DNA of 64,000 nucleotides from Dipylidium caninum (taxonomy: Eukaryota; Platyhelminthes; Cestoda; Cyclophyllidea; Dipylidiidae): positions 1-64,000 of the forward strand of contig QEYB01001642.1 of the NCBI GenBank assembly GCA_017562135.1, read 5' to 3'. The notes beneath the pieces are model-generated. The model searched no databases. It had not been told where the DNA came from and saw nothing but the letters and a program-made list of their open reading frames with translations. Shown here piece by piece: positions 12,301 to 24,159 of the stretch (position 1 is its first letter; each line of letters starts with the position of its first letter). The position numbers were made by a program, and so were the translations under genes.

Positions 12301-14261
12301 ACTCCTCCTGTTACTCTGGCAGGTATGCTCCAAACGCGGCCTCGGCTCCACTCCCCTCCGCCGCCATGGGCAACCAACGCTGGTAGGCTCTCACCACCTA
12401 AAGTGATACTTTGTTAGATACCTTTACACGAAACTATCTTTCAGTGCAAAAGTAGATCATAGCACCGATGAACATCCCTAACTCTCATGACAAATGACCG
12501 TGGAAATCATATTTGTTGACTCCCATTCGCGAGCCGCCAGTGCACGTGGCATTTGTCCATGTGTAGGCGCGACGGCCTGGAGGACGGAGGGCCTCACCAC
12601 CGTCTCTCCTCGTCTCCCCCGCCCCCACCCGCGAAATAACTGGCTACTCAAGGGATGTGATGTGCTCAGGCTGAGTACTTCCGCGTCCATTCGTAGATGG
12701 CTTAACGGCCTGACTGTATGCATGTGGTAGGAATTAAGGTGCTCATTCAGTGGCCCACAGGTAGGCGCACGCCTTTTTTGAAATGGGAAGCGATTGGCTG
12801 TCGGCTCCCCATCAAAGTGTGGAAGAGGCGGGACCAAGGGCGTGGCCCGAGAGTCCTCCCCCGGCGTGGACTGAAATGCATTAAAACACAGTGACTTAAT
12901 GAATGCATAATTGTCGGTGTTGGTAGTTGTGTATAACAGTGGCTCGAGCGTCTAGTTAAGTGGCACGGAAGGCGGGAGGTGGTTCAGCAAATACGGGCGT
13001 TAATAATTTACCTGGTCCAGTCCTGCCACTTTGTTAGTTCCCACTGCTGCATTTGCGTTGAGTAAAGCCCAAAACCTGAGCCACATGATGATTTAATTAA
13101 ACAACCAAGTCCAAAGTGGCCATGTTCGAGGGAGACTGACCACCACCGACGAAGGTCCCTCGGAGAGCCAGCCCGACACGCAATTTTGAGGATTAAGATC
13201 GGTTGGGCACGGAACGACGTTTCGTCACAAACCGATGCTGGCGGATGCACACGGCCACAGGGACATGTTGTCGAGGCTGGAGGCAGCCTTCTCCACCTCA
13301 CTAGGAGCGTGCCAAATTGGCCCAACTTCCGAGCTTTGCTACTTAGACACACGAAAGGATGTTTTTTGTTAGACTTAATGCTTCGTTTGCAATTTTCGCG
13401 AAATGTTGAATGCAGGTAATCAGGCGCCCCTTTGTTTCCTGGTCTTATTACACAATGTTTTCCAATTTATTGCGGCGGACGCCGCACCCTTATTACATCA
13501 TTGTTTTTTGTAGTTTCCCAGACAACATTCCATTTGCGGAAGGCGATAGTGAGATCGGGTAAGTCTAGCAGGCGAAGGACTCCTCAAACCCGAGACCAGT
13601 CATTAAGTTGCGACGATAATGAGGTGACCAACGCGTTCGAGGGAGCCTTAATTACGCGGCATCGCGTGAGCTCGTCCGAGGTCCAGTGGCAGACGGCAGT
13701 CGGCGGTCGGCAAAAGCGGTCGCTCAGGCTTGTGCCCGGCCGCCGCATGCTGCTCGGGGCTTGGACTGGCCGCCGAAGGGCGCCGTGCCCCCTGGCGGAC
13801 GGTGTTTTGCCGAATCCACTCGTACAGCCACTTGCAGTTGCCTGAATTCGCAGGCCTGCACAGGACGTTTTTCGTCAGACTTCTCCCCGCTTCCCCGCTC
13901 TCACCTAATCATAGTGCGAAGGGTCGCAAGACGAAGAGCATTCGTGGCTTGGGCGTCTGCAGGGATCGTTAACATACCTACACTCTGAGAGACGTCAATT
14001 TATTGTCATTTCTAATCGTCCTTCGATAGCAAAAGGACATCGAGATTCCCAGGGATGCGTGCCTTTCAACGTCGCAGAGCGAAGGCCAGGTTCTCAGCCA
14101 AACTCCCCTTCATCACGAAGCTGCTCGAATATAAGTTAACGATAGAGAGCCAGCCTAGTTTTCCTTAAGTAAACTTCCTAAATATACAACAGTCGAGCCT
14201 TTGTGTTTCCTCCCGAGGGAGAAGGAACCGCTATTAACAATGAAATCTGTTACCTTTGCAG
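9346..14261. other. Non-coding stretch; may hold the first exon of the EF-hand gene
   Basis: No protein recognised in any frame. The GC-rich block around 13.4-13.95 kb carries three overlapping open frames of 80-137 codons with arginine/proline-rich, low-information translations, typical of GC-rich noise. A short possible first exon for the downstream EF-hand gene (ATG at 14055, ending in phase 2 at 14089 before a weak GTTCTC donor) has the right phase but weak support. Confidence 0.4.
12121..12131. repeat. Poly-G tract
   Basis: Eleven consecutive G residues in a spacer. No function is inferred; such runs are prone to length error. Confidence 0.9.
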
Positions 14262-15657
14262 TGGCAATAGGTTTGTTGACAGGATGATTTCCATGTTTGA
14301 CTCAAATAACGATGGGTTTCTGACCAAGAGCGAGGCTAAGAGGGCCGCCTCACACTTCGACATAAACTCTCGCGAACTTAAGGTAAGTCTTTCGTCACAT
14401 CTGGATGCCCCTTCATCACCTTGAATGCCATTTCCATATACGCTGTAAACGCCGTCCACCAAATTTGCTTACTTGAAGCGCGGCCGCATCCTGCGATCCA
14501 GAACATGGCGCACACAGCCGCTAAATTAGTAGCACTCACTGCCCTTCCTCAGTCGTGGCCCTGGAAATTGCCTCATGTCACTTGACAGATGAACTGGGGT
14601 AGTTGGGATGCAACCAACCCGTTTGTGGTTGACGATATGGACGAAATCGGGGTGCGACCGCAGACTCGTCCGGCTCCTCCCTTCCAGGGCCGCCAGATTA
14701 CCTCTGGGTGTTGTGCTGCTCCACCGTGGCCTCGCACACCAGGTGGGGAGAGAGGAAACGCGATGCACACACACACACACACGAGTCATGTGTCATGAAA
14801 GTTGGGAGACTCATCAGAGTGTGGACAGCCAATCCAGACTGTTCTTGACAGAAAGTCTTTTGTTTATAGGGGGCTCTGAAATTAATTGGGATTGGCAGAA
14901 AGAAGGAAATCATCCCCCTCGACCCGATGGGGGAACAAATTAAACGCATTTGCGTGGAGAAATTCAAGTAAGCAACGTTATCTCATGCCTACCAACAACG
15001 TGTGGTAGAGGATAAGCAGTTTTGCCATGTTTTTAATGCCACCTCCCTCATTCAACCGCGTTTTCTTCCTGAACGGCTGTAGCTAAGTGGCTGATGGGAA
15101 GTGACCTGAATCTCGTAGGCCTGAATTTCATTAATCTCTCGAGCCAGCCAAGCAGCATCCACCGCCACACAGGGTTTCCATGTGCGGCTCCGGGTTGGAG
15201 AGCGCATCGTCAACTCAGTCATTGTGGACGATTTAGTACTGATTCGTACCACTGAGTATGAAAATGGCCGAAAGCATTAGTAGTGCCTCAATGAGTTCTA
15301 TCGCCCTTTTTCATGGGATGGAAAAAGGGGCCGAGGGCTCTCCGCCATGGTGGATACCACAGTTAATACACTGATACTTCTGCCTTGACGTGTCTCCGTG
15401 TTTCCCATAACCCCACTTAGAGATGCTTTAAATTTTGTAGGAAAGCGGCATTCAAACACTTTTTTAATTATATGGACACTGACAAGTCGGGGACTATCTC
15501 GATATCAGAGGTTTTGTCTGCGGTTCGGGCCTTCGATGTGCCAGTTTCAGCCAGTCTTGCAAGACAAATCTTCGAATCCGTCGACTCAAACAATGACGGG
15601 GAGATAGATTTCAAAGAATTCTTAGCATTCTTAGCCTCCGCCAAGGATGTCAGTTAA
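14262..15657 (+). CDS. Small EF-hand calcium-binding protein (5' incomplete)
   Basis: Calmodulin-like calcium sensor, cytosolic by family. Three exons join in phase: 14262-14382, 14870-14967 and 15441-15657 (stop TAA). Donors are GTAAGT, GTAAGC; acceptors TTTGCAG, TTATAG, TTGTAG. Together they encode about 145 residues. Three canonical EF loops are visible: DSNNDGFLTKSE in the first exon, then DTDKSGTISISE and DSNNDGEIDFKE paired in the last exon. The middle exon encodes a basic helix-forming linker with no loop, so the second hand of the N-terminal pair is degenerate or lost. The first exon shown begins in phase 2, so at least one short upstream coding exon carrying the ATG is missing; a weak candidate is 14055-14089. 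A (CA)n run sits in the first intron. It could belong to the tegumental/calmodulin-like group of flatworms, but the sequence does not decide which. Confidence 0.85.
14766..14782. repeat. (CA)n microsatellite in intron of the EF-hand gene
   Basis: About eight CA units between the first two recognised exons of the EF-hand gene. Confidence 0.9.
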
Positions 15658-17694
15658 CATTTCCAACTTTTCCCACTTAAAATTTACTCTCTTCTCCTCA
15701 CAAACTCCTCTACTTCCGTAATGCCTAGCTACGCTTGTGCGTCCCACCGATAGTTAATTCTGAGTCTTCCTGTTACTTTTCATTAAAATAATGGACACTG
15801 TGGTCGGAGGGGAGTGTGGGTTGCTAGGCGGGTTCACGCTACCCACAACTGGGCCCTGTCGTTGAAGTCGGGCTTTTGGCGGATGTCGAGATGACCTGGG
15901 CTGGGAGACTTTCTCAGGCCCCTGTCGAAGTTATTGGCGGGTGGTTTAAACAATTCATCCCACGCCTTTCTTCGCTTCCTCCCTGCTTCGGTGACTGCGA
16001 GACGTTGCCGTCCGAATCATCGTCGCGGACAGTCGTGCACGCGGTGAGGACGCCATTGGCCAGCGGCCGGCCAACGCACGCGGACGTGTATCCCATATAA
16101 AACCGTCTCTGGCTTAAACAGGGGAGAAGCACCAGCGGGAGGAACTATGTGTGAAATCGGCCTCCTCCTAACACTCACCCTTCAGCTTTCAACGACTCAG
16201 GTTGTGCCCACAGCTAACAGCAGTAGCCCCTAATAACTGCCACCTTTACCAACATCACCGCTGACAACCGCAAATACTGGCCGACCCAATCTCGAGTACT
16301 CCAAACTTCAGCATCATTGGCTATATTGTCCTTCTCAGTTAAACCTCACTCTTCTCCATCTGGTTCATCCTCTGTGGGCCTCTTCGGCGAGCGGATGCCT
16401 ACCGAACGCCGGTTCGGCGAAAGCCGGAATTGGCGTGTGAGGGCGGAGGATGCCCCTTCCTCCGAAACTCGACGGTGCGGAGATCGGAGAAGGTCCATTC
16501 GCCGGGATGCACTTTGACGCAGATTTATAAGCTCAGCTAAATTTTACAGAAGGCTCGAATTCTTGTATTTACATTTTTATCATTTGAAATATTTGTGCTC
16601 ATCTCAACCTTCTACTTTATATACCCTGTGTCTCTTGAAGTGAGACCCGGGCGTAGTTTTTGTCTCTCGTAAAAGTAGTTCACCCGTTCCGAGTGGTTAT
16701 TATCAAGAGCAGTTGTGCACCTTCCATAAACTAATTTTTTTATGGTTAAGTCCACCCGTATTTTATACCCCGCCTCCGCGATATCGCATACTCGGGTTTC
16801 ATGACAAACGGTAAAGGGTGCAGTTTCGGTCCGAACATGGAAGAGGTGATTTCAGACCAAGTGATAGTTAGCACCATGTCCGATTCGATGCATGAGCAGG
16901 CCACGGAATTTTAGGAAGGGAAGAGAATGCCTAGCAACGGACACATTCCTCACCGTAGGGCAGGTAAAACATGACGTGGACATCGAACAGATGGGAGGCG
17001 ATTTCGCAGAGTGGGAATCCGCGGGTCGGCAAGAGAAGGCGCAAATAGTCCTACGGCGAGAGGAGAATTTCGAGGTCTCCCAGAAATGTAGATGAGTCTA
17101 TCCTTCTGTCGCCTTCAAAAGCGAGATCGAGGAATCATTAACCCTAAACGAATTTTAGTCTCACTTCACCCAATTCCTTGCACCCAGATCCGCCAACTTC
17201 CATTTGGTTTTATACATCAAAAAAGCGCCATAATATCTAGTTCTGTTTATCTGAAGACAACGAAAATTCTTCATCTCAACGTCTAAACCCATTAAAATGC
17301 TTTCCTTCGACGTAGAATAAATAAGGCCCTTAGCCCGTCTGACTGCATGAGACGCCCAAGACTCCTAAACAGAAGAGGCAGAATCACGGAAAAACAACTG
17401 TGTGGCGGCCTGCTGCACGACCAAGTAGCGTTCAAATGGCTCACACAAGGGCCTAAACATTAGAAAATATTCGATGGGGCATGTAGTGGCCCGCCATTCT
17501 GCGCTCAGGTGTTGAGGCTTTCTTAATACGACTCGGTTGCAGAGACACGACAGCATATGCGGCGTCCAAATTTGTTGCCAAGCGGAAGGCTTGAAGATTG
17601 TTTTGTGTGAATGACATTTACAGAGATGTTCGAAAGTGCGCGCTGATAAAACCAGTAGGCAACAGTGATCAGCTTCACCGACTGGATCGAGATA
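15658..17694. other. 3' flank and spacer
   Basis: ATTAAA at 15782 may be the polyadenylation signal of the EF-hand gene. No other gene or repeat recognised. Confidence 0.45.
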
Positions 17695-18075
17695 TTAGGG
17701 TCTTTGCAGCCGTGGTTAACATGCGATATGCTTCGTAACATGTGGACTCTGAACACTCCCTTTCTCCACACGCTTCCGAAGCATAACACACACCCACACA
17801 CGCCTACCGATTTGAGGTGCTCAGGGGAACGCAAACACAAAGGCAATCGGGCAGGCCACAGCATCAATCATCTCTGCTCTTCTTTTGGTCCATCCTCTCG
17901 TCCATCCCACCATCAGCGAGTTTGCAGAGGCCAGCCCACGGAGAAGGGTGTGGCGCTTGGAGAAGGCTCGAGGCACTGCGAAGATGCCTTCTCGTGGCGA
18001 TTCAACGGAGTTTAAAGGGATTCATGCGTGCAGAGCAGACGACATGAGGCGCAGTGTAGAAACTGTTTGACATCA
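17695..18075 (-). repeat. Dispersed repeat, copy 2 (inverted relative to 9025-9345)
   Basis: Reverse complement of the repeat at 9025-9345, slightly longer because of insertions in its GT-rich middle. It keeps the same terminal blocks (CTGCTCT-type end near 18040 and the TTGCAGCCGTGGTTAAC end near 17715). The two copies flank the EF-hand gene about 8.4 kb apart. Confidence 0.85.
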
Positions 18076-18594
18076 TCAGCCTCCGTCGTTAATCCCTGGA
18101 AAATTTGAGGGGACCGTCATGGCCGCATGAAAGCTTCAGCCACTTTACTGTCGACCTGTTACAATTTTCTTAAACCATTTCGGTCAATGAATCGATCTGA
18201 ACTATACCGAGCATACGTAATGGCTTAGGCAATCGTTTTTATTTTGCCATGTGGGCGGATACTTTGAAACGTTAGTGTCGGACCACACACTCACTGCGTT
18301 TGCCGCAGTTCTCCATATTTTGCGGATGTGGCAGAGAGATTCCCACTTCAAATGACTTTCACTCGCTGCACGAGCAACACGACAGAGTCGTGCACTGTCG
18401 CGCGAGGCAAATTGAACGTCTTCGCTGTCCAGCGGCGAAACAGAGGGCGTCGGAAAGGGCGAAGAAGAAATGCAGAGAAGCCCCCGGCAACTGATGACCG
18501 GTGTCGCGTGCTCCTCAAGGAGTAGATGGTTTGTAACTAAATACTTATTGATAACTTTCCAAATAGCCCTCGCAATTTGCGGCATCAGGAACGG

Positions 18595-18905
18595 TCATTC
18601 TGGGCAAGGATTTATCACTTTCGGTCGGAGAATTGTGGCGGACAGAATGGATAACAGTATAAATTTACATTCATCACCACAGTTTGTGAGCCCACTCTCG
18701 ATGAAAACATCGGAAAAAGCAGGTCTGCTTTTTTGTAAGGGGATAAATTCGGCCTGGAGAGACGTGTAAGTTGATTCTTTCCGACGGCATATGGAACTTT
18801 GTGGCGCTGGAACGTAATATGACAATTCAGTTCGAGGTGTCCCCTCTATCTCACAAACTACTTTTAAGACGCCCTCATTTTCTGAGTTGTCCTCCATTTC
18901 TCCTC
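18595..18905 (-). CDS. Candidate 3' (cytoplasmic tail) exon of frizzled
   Basis: An open frame of 102 codons plus stop (stop 18595-18597) follows a strong acceptor, TATCTTTTTGCAG, ending at 18906. It must be entered in phase 1, which is exactly how the frizzled exon ends at its GTAAGT donor (24188). The translation starts acidic (EMEDNSENEG), then Ser/Thr/Tyr-rich, as expected of a receptor tail, and ends with a more hydrophobic stretch. AATAAA on the minus strand near 18238-18243 could be its polyadenylation signal. The link to frizzled would need a 5.3-kb intron and rests only on phase, strand and splice consensus. It could equally be noise or an unrelated exon. Confidence 0.35.
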
Positions 18906-21900
18906 CTGCAAAAAGATACTGCTTACAAGTAAAATAAGGCTTCGCAGGAGACTGCTGGCGATTGTGCATCCAAATTAAACGCGCAAAGTCAGCAAAAATG
19001 ATGATCGACACAGACACCTTTTCATAGCGGCAGATTGCGCAGAGTTTACAAAGCTTGGAAAAACCGCCGGACAACGAGGCGAAGGAGAGCTCCAGTTGCG
19101 AGATGTTCGAGGCTTAGGTGTCTCCACTTCTCTCAGGTAAAATTCCGTCTCCCCACAGCCTTTATGCACTCGCGGGGGCCACTTGGGCCCCAACACGCCT
19201 TCGTGCTCCCAAACAGTTTTAAGGGCCGCCAAATCAACATAATTAGACGTTGCGAAAGCCTTCACATACACGATTCAACTTACGTCAAGTGGAACCACCA
19301 GCGCAGACTAGTGAACAGACCCAGTTTAGGCAACGCAGAAGGCCGCCACTGTAGGCGTTGGAGCGATTTTCTGGTTGATCTAAAGAGTCGGCAAGTTTGT
19401 GCTCCCCACGCTTCCTGCGAAGGGACGCGACTGAGAGCGCGAGGATGTTGAAAGTCGAGGTGACAGTCGCCTCGACCACGATCGGTACAGGAAGCTCCAA
19501 CTCGCCACCTGTTGCCTCGGTCATAGAGCGGAGCTTTCGCGTCCTCAATAATATATTCAGGCTCTGCAACCCGTCTTTCTCGTCGATTAGACCAAGAGTG
19601 TCGAGCGAAGATGTGATTCCTCCCCCATCTTCTCTATCAGTAGAGGTGGTCTCCGTAACTTCAGGTCCAGTTCACTTTACTCCGAACACCAATTAAAGGC
19701 TTGTAGAGGTGATAAATGTATAACGCATGCCTGGTAATGATAGACCAAAGGAAATGGGGCCTGATGGAGGCCTGAAAACTTCCTTCTAGGAGTTGTTAAT
19801 CACATGTCGAGAGGACGCTGCGATAGTGTGGTTGACATCGTTATGAGGTCCTCGAGAATGCAAGAATGGGCCGAGAGCTGAGACGCTGTCGGCGCTCATT
19901 CGCCGTCTCAGTACTCCTCATTGCCCCTACCAAAGAGTACGCAACGTTTCCTTGTGACTCCTGCCTTCCCCCAAATCTCGTTTTCAGTTGGCATGCACTT
20001 TTTCTTGAGAAAAGGGCTCTAAAAAACAATAGCTCAACACAGTGCCTTGTGAGTGTCAACACAGGATTGACTCTTAGCATAAAGGAATAATAATTTTTCT
20101 CAAGACCTACACCTAAGGTCTTGATAGGAACTGTTGTCCCTCTGGAAATGTCCTCGTATCCGCGGCTTTACGCTCTGTTGTAGGGCAGCAAGAGAGAGAG
20201 AGTAAATGGTGCGGTGTCGGATTCTCCGGTGTCCTCAAGCTCTAAACGACGGCCTGCAACAAATTCTCCCCTGTGAGCCAGGACAAGGACTTAGTGCTCA
20301 TACGCCACAGGCATGAAGGCGGTCACTCGGGAGAGTCCCACTTGGCGCCTCCTACACACCCGGCGTTAGTGTGAGAAGAGACGGCATTTTCGCCCCTCCG
20401 TCTGTGAACAACTCTCTCGACCCGTCCAGGTATGAAAAGCGGCCTCATTGGGTATCTACTCGCCGCTGGTTTGCTGAATGGTCCAAGGGAGTTCGGCCGA
20501 AGTAACTTGCTTGCATGCAATTTTTCGGGCGTTATGTTGCGTGACAGGAAGGACTAAATGCACCGCCATTTGCCTTTACGCTAAAACTAATTCAGATTTT
20601 TCGTGGAAGTTGAAAAACCACTTTTCACTCTCTACAAGAGAGTGCGTTTCGACATATCTTTGACGTAGCACGCTAAGTGAGGCCGTCAAATTGTGCTGTC
20701 TGTCAATCAGCGTCGCAGAGTAATTCACCACACCGCTCCTGGAGCGTTCTGGGGCGCTCTCCGACTCACAGTCAACTCACGAGGTCCACTCTCCCTAACA
20801 GCTGGTCTCCGGGCAGCTCCGGAAAATCAGCTCCGCAAAACTACCAGGTGAGTATAGTGGACCTATATTTAGGGGCAAGAGTAGAGCTATGACTTCTTCT
20901 CGATACACTTAGAGGATATTATATAACGCCGCAGCCAGGTGTATGCCACCGCTGGTTAACATGGTCTTATACTATGACGGTCTGTGGCCCAATTAGTGGG
21001 GCGGGCGGCCAGTGAGAAATCCCCTCGAGAACCTTTCGTCCGGGGGCCTTATGAAATTAACTCAGTAACGTCAAGCGTGTGTGCTCTTGCGAGAAGTTGA
21101 ACAGCAGTGACCACTTCCTGCTGTCTTCTGCACGCGGCTGAAAGGTGGCCCGCGGGTTTTGAGTGGTGAATTGAGAAACCCGTTGGAGTGCGAACAAGCC
21201 CATCCGCGATTTCCATGCCAGTGAACGAAAAATTAAACCTTTAAGTGCCCACTGAGAAACACCTCTCGAGTCAATCAGACCATTAGTTAATCTGTTTACG
21301 ATAAACGTTTCCGTTAACAACTGGCTGCGGACCCAACACAAGTGATGTCAGCTTTGACACAGCAACATGACATTTCACCACTGAAAAGTAAACATTTTTA
21401 TCCCAAACACTGTTATCGCGTTTTGTTTTTTAGAAAGTCTGAAAGAAAGCCGTAGTAATGTAACTTTGTTATTTCATCGGAGAGTGAATGCGTAAGACAA
21501 GAAAGAAGTTGAGCGCCCCTGCAAGCATAGAGGGCCAGTCCGCCCTTCCTGGTGAATTCGTGGGAGCAGTGCCCTGATACCCAGCTCTCCAGTATTATCC
21601 CACCAGGGATCAAGAGGTGACCACGAATTCCTTGGGTTCATGGCAACACTTGCTCGGAATTTTTCAGTGCCCCGTCTCCCTACCATTGCCTATGTTTGCC
21701 CCATGCCATATGTGATTTTGATTTTCCAGAGAAGTAGAATTGGGTATTGCTGTCAAAACGGATTCCCAATTTGTCCTTCCTTCTCCCGCGTCTTTCTGAT
21801 TGCCCGGGTGTTAAGTCTATGCGCGAGATGAACGATACATTTACGTTTGAATTAACATAGTAATCAGCATCCCGAGACTCGACCCGACACAAGGCGGGAG

Positions 21901-24159
21901 TTGGTTATATAAAGACCTTCTGATAGCAGTAACACGCGTTTTTCAAATTCGATTGTGATAATACACATAATTATGAAATAAACACGACCACAGATACTCG
22001 AGATAATAAAGAGAGCATGATGTCAGTGCACCGTGACTGTTGGCTTCAACTCTTCCCAACAATAAAAGTCTCTCCTCTGGTATACTTGGCCGTCAGCATG
22101 GTCAGCATATGCCTAGCACGGAAATCGAACTATTGGTGAGGACACATTACCAGTAGGAGACACCAGCGTCTACAATCCTACGCCAGAAGTCCTAGTAGAA
22201 AGGAACAGCGGACTTTCATGCACCAATTATTCCCTACACGAGTTATTCATATGGGGAATGCTTGCAGTCGATTTGCCATCCATTATGCAACACACCTCGC
22301 CCCTCGCAACTTGGTCAGCACGTTCCTTAAGGGCTTTTGCCATATGCGCTTCCCTTTGATCAGCTTTTTGTTGTTTTGCTGCGGCTGTCCTGATCACTTC
22401 CGGCAAGATTTCTTTAAATCCGCTTTTAAGCATATTATGGCTGGGCCGAAAATAGTCCATGGCTACTCGTAACAATTTGGCAGTGAATCAGTGTCGAGTA
22501 GAAACACGCACCTGGCTTTAGCTCGCATTGATGGCGGGATGACACCCTCTGTCTGACTCTATCCTAATAGCCATATCAAATTGTAAGTTACTTAAGATGC
22601 TATTGATCTAAGGCTAAATTTTCTAGCCCAAACACTTCACGACACGGCCCACGACAAACTTTATATCCTCCAGTCGCCCATCACGGAGAGTGTTCATGAT
22701 GCACAGGACCTCCCATTGCTTTGTTGACGCGAATAGATCACCATTTGGTCGGAGGCAGTGGCGACGCCCCAGGGTGGGGTTGTTCTTCCAAACCTCCACA
22801 CAGTCAATTCGACGCCATTTTCGCAGTACCGTGCACACTGAGTTATGGAGTACCCTTGGAAAATCGCTGGCCCAACTGCGCGAGATGAGATGAACAGCGG
22901 GGTCCCCAACGCTTCTCCGACTTTCCCAACTGCGTCTGCGAGGAGTGCGGCAGCAACGCCACCATCACTGGGACGACCCATTCCCAAACCGTCGGGTGAT
23001 GCTGCCAAGGCGGTCAACAGTCGCCATGACGGTATGGTGCCATTCTACTGGGTCAAAGGAAAGTTGGCAGCTAGGAAGCTGTCAAGTGTATTTTTTCATT
23101 GGGCAGCTTAAATAAAATGTCGGGTTTATATCGTGGGCGAAAAGTGGAGGCGTGCCTCCCTGCCACAAGGAGCAGGATGGCCGAATTTCAGTGGGAATTC
23201 TCATTCTACGGCTTGCGAGAAGATTCCGCACCTCGCCTGTCTCACATGTGTACACATTTTCCCGCTTGTTGTAGTTTGTTTAGCTGCCACCCTGCATTAA
23301 CGTCAATAAATGTAATAAGACGATTCATTCGCAATAAGAAACGAAGAAATAAGGCATAGTTTCTACCATTTTATACCAATAAGATCAACTAATTTTCCAC
23401 TCAGTGAATAAAAAGCATTTGACAGTAAGGTGTATTCGGCGATTAGGAGTGTTAAAAATCAGTGATGATGGAGCAACCAAATGCTGCCTTGGGTGCCGTC
23501 GTCGAGCAGCTGTCCACTTACGGCGACGAGGGAAGGTAGGTGAGCTGATTCCCGTCCAGAGTGTCGCTGATCCAGCTCCGGAGTTTCGCCTCATTACGCA
23601 GACTCATCAGTCTCGTAAATGGCGGCTGCTGCAGTTCTTGCGAGAACAAAGGCGCCAAAGCCGAGGCGGATTGGTTCCTGCTGCTCCCCGCTGAGCGGTT
23701 GTATTGCGTCTCTGGAATGCCAAGAGAATATAACAGCGGCGCCGTGCAGACAGATTTCAATGACTCCAATAATGTCGAAAAAGGGAAAATATTGTTTTTT
23801 TTTCAAAAAAACGACAGGACAGTGTTAACTCAAGGGTGTCGAGAGAATTGACGCCTCTCTAGGGAACGGTTTTGCCTCCGGCGTGGCTTATCCGCTCTGA
23901 CGCCCGGTCCTTCCAACTCGATGTGACAAAATGCGGACTTCTATTTCGTACCAGTCTGCCCCACCACTCATGAACACACAGGCTTGTGCATTCGAACAGT
24001 TGCTGCCTAACGGTTACTTTGTCCTCTTTCATTACATTTTACAGTTTTATAGATAGGTATCTGATCGCGCTTTCCCCTCATTTATCAAAATATCTCGATA
24101 TAAGTACCGGTATTCTTTAAACTCCTATTAATGCTTGCCTATATGTCATTCAGAGGTCC
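18906..24159. other. Spacer or long intron
   Basis: No protein recognised. If the candidate tail exon at 18595-18905 belongs to frizzled, this is its last intron. A minus-strand frame at 22227-22475 has a helix-forming Lys/Ala/Glu-rich translation that looks more protein-like than its surroundings, but it matches nothing I know. Confidence 0.45.

Noticed and set aside
13432..13988. Three overlapping open frames of 80-137 codons on the plus strand
   Set aside because: They share one GC-rich block, have Arg/Pro-rich low-information translations, and match no domain; stop codons are simply rare there.
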